DNA from: an uncultured Clostridia bacterium
GTDB lineage: Bacteria > Bacillota > Clostridia > Oscillospirales > CAG-272
Length of the DNA: 9,086 nucleotides
Assembly (NCBI GenBank): GCA_937894775.1
Contig: CALAXC010000197.1
Span: 1 to 9,086, forward strand
Direction of reading: 5' to 3'
Shown here: positions 6,072-9,086 of the stretch, piece by piece
How the letters are laid out: every line of letters begins with the position of its first letter
Numbering within the stretch: the stretch's first letter is position 1
The notes under the pieces: model-generated
Told to the model about the DNA's origin: nothing
The model's database searches: none
The model's input: the letters and a program-made list of their open reading frames with translations, nothing else
Translations under genes and position numbers: made by a program

Positions 6072-7040
6072 TCAGACCTTTACAAATTTTCGTCCCTGCC
6101 AGGTCTGTCTTTCATACATAAGCTTATCTATATCATTTATTACCGAGACCTTTTTCCGACTCCAATCGGGGGCTATGAGATCATCGGAAAGACCGTCACC
6201 CGTAATACGCGCTATAACGGTTTCGGGCGGTAAAAGTTCAAGAGCATCGACCGTTAGAGATACATATTCTTCTTTTGTCAAGGGGATATATTCTCCCGAC
6301 AAATAAAGCTCTGCCATTTTCGTATTTTTCAGAACGTGCAAAAGATGTATTTTTACCTGCTCGGGCTCAAGCTTTGCCACGTCGCGAGCCGTTTGCATCA
6401 TCATCGCCTTATCTTCACCCGGCAGACCTAAAATAATATGCACACAAATATCGACCTTCGGCGCAAGCTCACGCAGACGTCGGTATCCCTTGCAAAATTC
6501 ATCAAAGCTGTGTCCTCTGTTAATCAGCGCTGCCGTCGCATCGCAGGAGCTTTGAAGTCCAAGCTCAACAGTAAGCTGCGTACGGCTTGAAAGCTCGGCA
6601 AGATACAGGCAGATATCTTCCTCGATACAGTCAGCGCGTGTGGCGATATTTATCGCGTCAACACCGTCAAAAGACAAGACTTCCTCGAAATTCTTTTTTA
6701 AAAGATCTATCGGCGCATAAGTATTGGTATGCGCCTGAAAATATGCAATACAATGATCGGTATCCCATTTTGAGGAAAGCTTTTTTCTCAGACTTTCATA
6801 CTGTTCGCCAAGAGGCAAGGACGGATTTTCGGCAAAATCTCCGCTTCCGCGCGAAGAACAGTATATACAGCCGCCAACTCCGCATCTGCCGTCAATATTC
6901 GGGCAGGTAAGTCCCATATCAAGCGGTATCTTTGCAAGCTTTCTTCCAAAAGTTTTTCTGAGATAATAATCGTAAGTAAAATACCGTTTATTGCTGTCGC
7001 TGTTAATATAAGGATTTTCACTTCTCTGAGTTTTTTTCAT
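6072..7040 (-). CDS. Radical SAM protein, TIGR01212 family (YtqA/MnmL- or YhcC-like)
   Basis: The 322 residues fit the TIGR01212 radical SAM family. Seen: the cluster-binding cysteines C46, C58 and C61, in the family's stretched C-x11-C-x2-C spacing (LTCPNIDGRCGVGGCIYC), plus an extra C53. Also seen are YFQAHTNTYA (100-109), VELGLQS (158-164), NRGHSFDEF (174-182), HIILGLPGE (201-209), VKIHLLHVLKNTKMA (229-243), RITGDG (278-283) and a tail typical of the family (IAPDWSRKK). The B. subtilis member YtqA was renamed MnmL after genetic evidence linked it to making mnm5s2U at the wobble base of tRNA. Assigning this protein to that subgroup is inference, because no mnmM (ytqB) gene is next to it. 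CGGAG at 7046-7050 lies 5 nt before ATG. It is probably transcribed with the aminotransferase 66 nt upstream and ends at the terminator 5971-6014. Confidence 0.9.
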   Translation of the reverse strand: MKKTQRSENPYINSDSNKRYFTYDYYLRKTFGRKLAKIPLDMGLTCPNIDGRCGVGGCIYCSSRGSGDFAENPSLPLGEQYESLRKKLSSKWDTDHCIAYFQAHTNTYAPIDLLKKNFEEVLSFDGVDAINIATRADCIEEDICLYLAELSSRTQLTVELGLQSSCDATAALINRGHSFDEFCKGYRRLRELAPKVDICVHIILGLPGEDKAMMMQTARDVAKLEPEQVKIHLLHVLKNTKMAELYLSGEYIPLTKEEYVSLTVDALELLPPETVIARITGDGLSDDLIAPDWSRKKVSVINDIDKLMYERQTWQGRKFVKV

Positions 7041-7059
7041 AAATACTCCGTATATTTTT

Positions 7060-7093
7060 AAAGGCTGTCACCCATTCTGTAACAGCCTTTTTT
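7060..7093 (+). terminator. Hairpin between the two minus-strand genes, with its T-run on the plus strand
   Basis: AAAGGCTGT (7060-7068) pairs with ACAGCCTTT (7082-7090), nine perfect base pairs and a 13-nt loop. On the plus strand it is followed by TTTTTT (7088-7093), a good intrinsic terminator form. On the minus strand, where the flanking genes are read, the stem is followed by only TTT and then AAAAA, so it should terminate poorly. In the minus-strand transcript the stem ends about 10 nt before the ribosome-binding site of the radical SAM gene and could instead stabilise or separate the two messages. Confidence 0.6.
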
Positions 7094-7106
7094 AAATTTT
7101 ATTGAA

Positions 7107-8390
7107 TTAATCGGCAAGCAACTTTTCTACCGCAGCAATTCTCACGCATACTACGAGCACCTGCATAGCCTGTTCCAGCATATCGTTTGACGGAAACGTC
7201 GGTGCTATACGTATATGACTGTCGCGCGGATCTTTTCCGTAAGGATAAGTTGCGCCAACATTTGTAAGCACGACACCTGCCTCACGGCAAAGCTGATAGG
7301 TTCTCTTAGCGCAGCCCTCCATCGTGTAAAGTCCTACAAAATATCCACCCTTAGGCTTTGTCCATACAGCGGCCCCCGTCGAGCCGAGCGACTCGGTAAA
7401 TATACGGTCTACTATTTCAAACTTAGGACGAAGAATATCCGCAAGACGCATCATATGAGCTTTAACGCCTTCTGCGTTTTTGAAATATTTTACATGACGA
7501 AGCTGATTAAGCTTATCAAATCCGATAGTCTGAACGGTAATAACCGACTTTATCTGCGCCATATTTTCTTCGGATGCCGCAAAAATGGCCACTCCGGCTC
7601 CCGGGAAGGATATTTTCGAGGTCGATGCGAAATAAAGAACTCTGTTTACATTAGAATACTTTTCACACGCCGCAAATATATCGCCAAGTATATGTCCGCC
7701 CTCGCTGTAAAGCTCGTGTACTGCATACGCATTATCCCAGAAAATTCTGAAATCGGGCGCTGCGGTCCTCATTTTTGCAAGTCTGTCTACGGTTTCGTCG
7801 GAATATGTATATCCATCGGGGTTGGAATACTTTGGACAGCACCATATACCCTTAATAGCGGGATCATCCGCAACAAGCGCTTCGACCTTATCCATATCGG
7901 GGCCCGTAGGAAGCATATCAACACAGATCATCTCGATGCCAAGACTTTCACAAATAGCAAAATGACGGTCATATCCGGGTGCGGGGCAGATAAATTTGAT
8001 CTTATCAAGCTTACACCAAGGCGTATCTGAACCGACAACACCGTAAAGCATAGCTCTTGAAACGGCATCATACATAAGATTGAGCGATGAATTTCCGCCT
8101 ACGAATATTCTCTGTTCGGGAATATCGAAAAGCTCCGAGAATAATCTCTTCGCCTCGGGAATACCGTCAAGTATTCCGTAATTCCGATAATCAAAACCGT
8201 TCTCACCCTTACACTCGTCGAGTGAAGAAAGGCAGGTAAGCATTCCTTCCATTACGTCAAGCTGAGCCTTTCCGGGTTTTCCTCTTGAAAGATCAAGAGA
8301 AAGATTTCTTTTCTTTATTTCTTCATATTGAGAATTAAGACTTGCAAGCTCGGCTTCAAGCTCTTCTCTTTTCATATCCTTATAAAGCAT
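7107..8390 (-). CDS. Aspartate aminotransferase, class Ic (PF12897-type)
   Basis: This is a fold-type I PLP aminotransferase expected to exchange amino groups between aspartate and 2-oxoglutarate in the cytosol. The 427 residues match the class Ic family (Pfam PF12897), whose characterised member is Rv3722c of M. tuberculosis, not the shorter AspC/AspB type. Seen in order: LDLSRGKPGKAQLD (32-45), NYGILDGIPEAKRLF (70-84), GGNSSLNLMYD (98-108), CPAPGYDRHF (135-144), CCPKYSNPDG (184-193), WDNAYAVH (218-225, with D219 and Y222 as cofactor contacts), STSKISFPGAGVA (256-268) with Schiff-base lysine K259, and HIRIAPTFPS (392-401) with the substrate-carboxylate arginine R394. AGGAG at 8396-8400 sits 5 nt before ATG. 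The promoter is at 8453-8461. A winged-helix regulator gene is divergent upstream. Substrate preference cannot be fixed from sequence alone. Confidence 0.92.
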   Translation of the reverse strand: MLYKDMKREELEAELASLNSQYEEIKKRNLSLDLSRGKPGKAQLDVMEGMLTCLSSLDECKGENGFDYRNYGILDGIPEAKRLFSELFDIPEQRIFVGGNSSLNLMYDAVSRAMLYGVVGSDTPWCKLDKIKFICPAPGYDRHFAICESLGIEMICVDMLPTGPDMDKVEALVADDPAIKGIWCCPKYSNPDGYTYSDETVDRLAKMRTAAPDFRIFWDNAYAVHELYSEGGHILGDIFAACEKYSNVNRVLYFASTSKISFPGAGVAIFAASEENMAQIKSVITVQTIGFDKLNQLRHVKYFKNAEGVKAHMMRLADILRPKFEIVDRIFTESLGSTGAAVWTKPKGGYFVGLYTMEGCAKRTYQLCREAGVVLTNVGATYPYGKDPRDSHIRIAPTFPSNDMLEQAMQVLVVCVRIAAVEKLLAD

Positions 8391-8435
8391 AAAAACTCCT
8401 TTTTATATGGCAAATCACAATAATTGCATCTATTT

Positions 8436-8451
8436 TTCAAGTTATCTTGAA
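8436..8451. promoter_or_regulatory. 16-bp palindrome, candidate operator
   Basis: TTCAAG-TTAT-CTTGAA is an inverted repeat with perfect 6-bp arms and a 4-bp centre. It covers the predicted aminotransferase transcript start, just downstream of its -10, and lies about 30 bp upstream of the facing regulator's -10. That position suits a dimeric repressor. It is not the classic GntR operator core (GT-N-AC), so linking it to the neighbouring winged-helix protein is inference. Confidence 0.4.
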
Positions 8452-8452
8452 T

Positions 8453-8461
8453 ATTATAGCA
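8453..8461 (-). promoter_or_regulatory. Extended -10 promoter for the aminotransferase gene
   Basis: On the minus strand TGC-TATAAT (8453-8461) is a perfect extended -10. No good -35 is found 16-18 nt upstream, so the TG extension probably compensates. The expected start is near 8446, giving a leader of about 55 nt. Confidence 0.7.
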
Positions 8462-8478
8462 CACAAAAAGCAAAAATA

Positions 8479-8487
8479 TGCTTTAAT
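8479..8487 (+). promoter_or_regulatory. Candidate extended -10 promoter for the winged-helix gene
   Basis: TGC-TTTAAT (8479-8487) resembles an extended -10. No -35 is visible 17 nt upstream. Transcription would start near 8494, about 3 nt before the ATG at 8497, which would make the message almost leaderless. The absence of any AGGAG-like site before this ATG fits that reading. Confidence 0.4.
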
Positions 8488-8496
8488 AGAATTGGT

Positions 8497-9086
8497 ATGA
8501 AACATTTGACTTTAGATGACATTAAAATTGAAAAGCCAGATTTCACCTCCAACAAAACTCCAAAAGGACAAATAATAACTGCCTGGCTGATTAGATGGAT
8601 AAAAGATTCCTTAGAACGAGGAATTGCAGATTTTGGGGACTTTATTCCAACAAAAGAAAATCTTGCTTTGTTTTTAGATGTTTCACCAGCAACTATACAA
8701 AATTCTATTAGAGAATTGAAAAATCTTGGTTATTTCATTTCAAAACAATCAATAGGAACTTGCATCGCTGATTTTTATTCAAAAGATTTAAAACAACAAG
8801 ACGAACTTTGTAAAAATACAATTACAGAATGTAAAATTAAAAAAATTGTAATAGATGAAAAAATTCCGATAGATTGTCCAATTCCAAGTATTAAAAATTT
8901 ATCATTTTTAACTGATATTTCGCAAAATACTATCAGATTTGCATTAAATAATCTTGCTCAACAAGGTTATTTAGAAAAAATCCATCAAAAAGGAAATAAA
9001 TTTTCTTGGATTTACAAAAAAGAATTTAAATTAACAAAAGAAGAATTAACAAATGGAATAGAAGATGAGGATTTCACTTTAACCCA
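8497..9086 (+). CDS. Tandem GntR-like winged-helix DNA-binding protein, N-terminal 196 codons (cut by the right edge)
   Basis: The frame is open from ATG 8497 to the edge (196 codons plus 2 nt). Two GntR-like winged helices can be read. The first spans about residues 24-90, with FIPTKENLALFLDVSPATIQ (49-68) as the helix-turn-helix and GYFISKQSIGT (78-88) as the wing. The second spans about 115-175, with PSIKNLSFLTDISQNTIRFA (130-149) and GYLEKIHQKGNKFSW (157-171). No effector domain is seen after the first wing, where a normal GntR protein has one; a second DNA-binding unit comes instead, and more may follow beyond the edge. The gene is far more AT-rich than its neighbours (about 70% A+T by eye) and almost always uses AAA, GAA, CAA, ATT and TTA, unlike rpoB or the aminotransferase. 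It lacks a Shine-Dalgarno site. Transfer or an assembly join are both possible. Confidence 0.75.
   Translation, partial: MKHLTLDDIKIEKPDFTSNKTPKGQIITAWLIRWIKDSLERGIADFGDFIPTKENLALFLDVSPATIQNSIRELKNLGYFISKQSIGTCIADFYSKDLKQQDELCKNTITECKIKKIVIDEKIPIDCPIPSIKNLSFLTDISQNTIRFALNNLAQQGYLEKIHQKGNKFSWIYKKEFKLTKEELTNGIEDEDFTLT

Noticed and set aside
7215..8030. 271-codon plus-strand ORF
   Set aside because: Antisense to the well-supported aminotransferase; its composition is low-quality and no ribosome-binding site precedes it.

Overview
The window reads as a stretch of chromosome from an uncultured member of the Clostridia (Bacillota). The signs are strong AGGAG/GGAGG ribosome-binding sites, sigma-A promoters with extended -10 elements, a Firmicutes-type RpoB, a lipoprotein with a Gram-positive style lipobox and Ser/Asp/Glu linker, a YtqA/YhcC-type radical SAM protein and heavy ATA/CTT/AGA codon use at moderate GC (low 40s percent by eye). 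No marker is specific enough to name a genus. No insertion sequence, CRISPR array, tRNA or rRNA is visible.

Layout: (1) 1-2498, minus strand: the first 832 codons of rpoB, running off the left edge. (2) 2499-2972: a divergent regulatory region. rpoB has a perfect-consensus promoter at 2710-2738 and a structured leader of about 205 nt. rpsT has an extended -10 promoter at 2858-2886 and a short leader with two competing hairpins. An A/T-tract block, probably UP elements for both promoters, lies between them. (3) 2973-4237, plus strand: rpsT (ribosomal protein S20), an intrinsic terminator, then cysK (O-acetylserine sulfhydrylase). (4) 4279-5952, plus strand: a 557-residue lipoprotein of unknown family, 41 nt behind cysK. 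(5) 5971-6014: a 19-bp perfect bidirectional terminator that closes the plus-strand genes against the minus-strand genes arriving from the right. (6) 6072-8390, minus strand: a TIGR01212-family radical SAM protein and, upstream of it, a class Ic aspartate aminotransferase. They share a strand and are 66 nt apart, with a hairpin between them. (7) 8391-8496: a divergent promoter region with a 16-bp palindrome. (8) 8497-9086, plus strand: the first 196 codons of a protein with two tandem GntR-like winged helices, cut by the right edge.

Most of the window is core housekeeping: transcription, translation, cysteine synthesis, aspartate/glutamate transamination and probable tRNA modification. The parts that do not fit are the right-hand 600 bases, the standalone rpoB promoter with its long leader, and the unrecognised lipoprotein. 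The right end is much more AT-rich, uses different codons, has no Shine-Dalgarno site and looks nearly leaderless. It is therefore either a transferred gene or an assembly join. No complete new multi-gene system is visible. The best candidate for something undescribed is the tandem winged-helix regulator with the palindrome between it and the aminotransferase.
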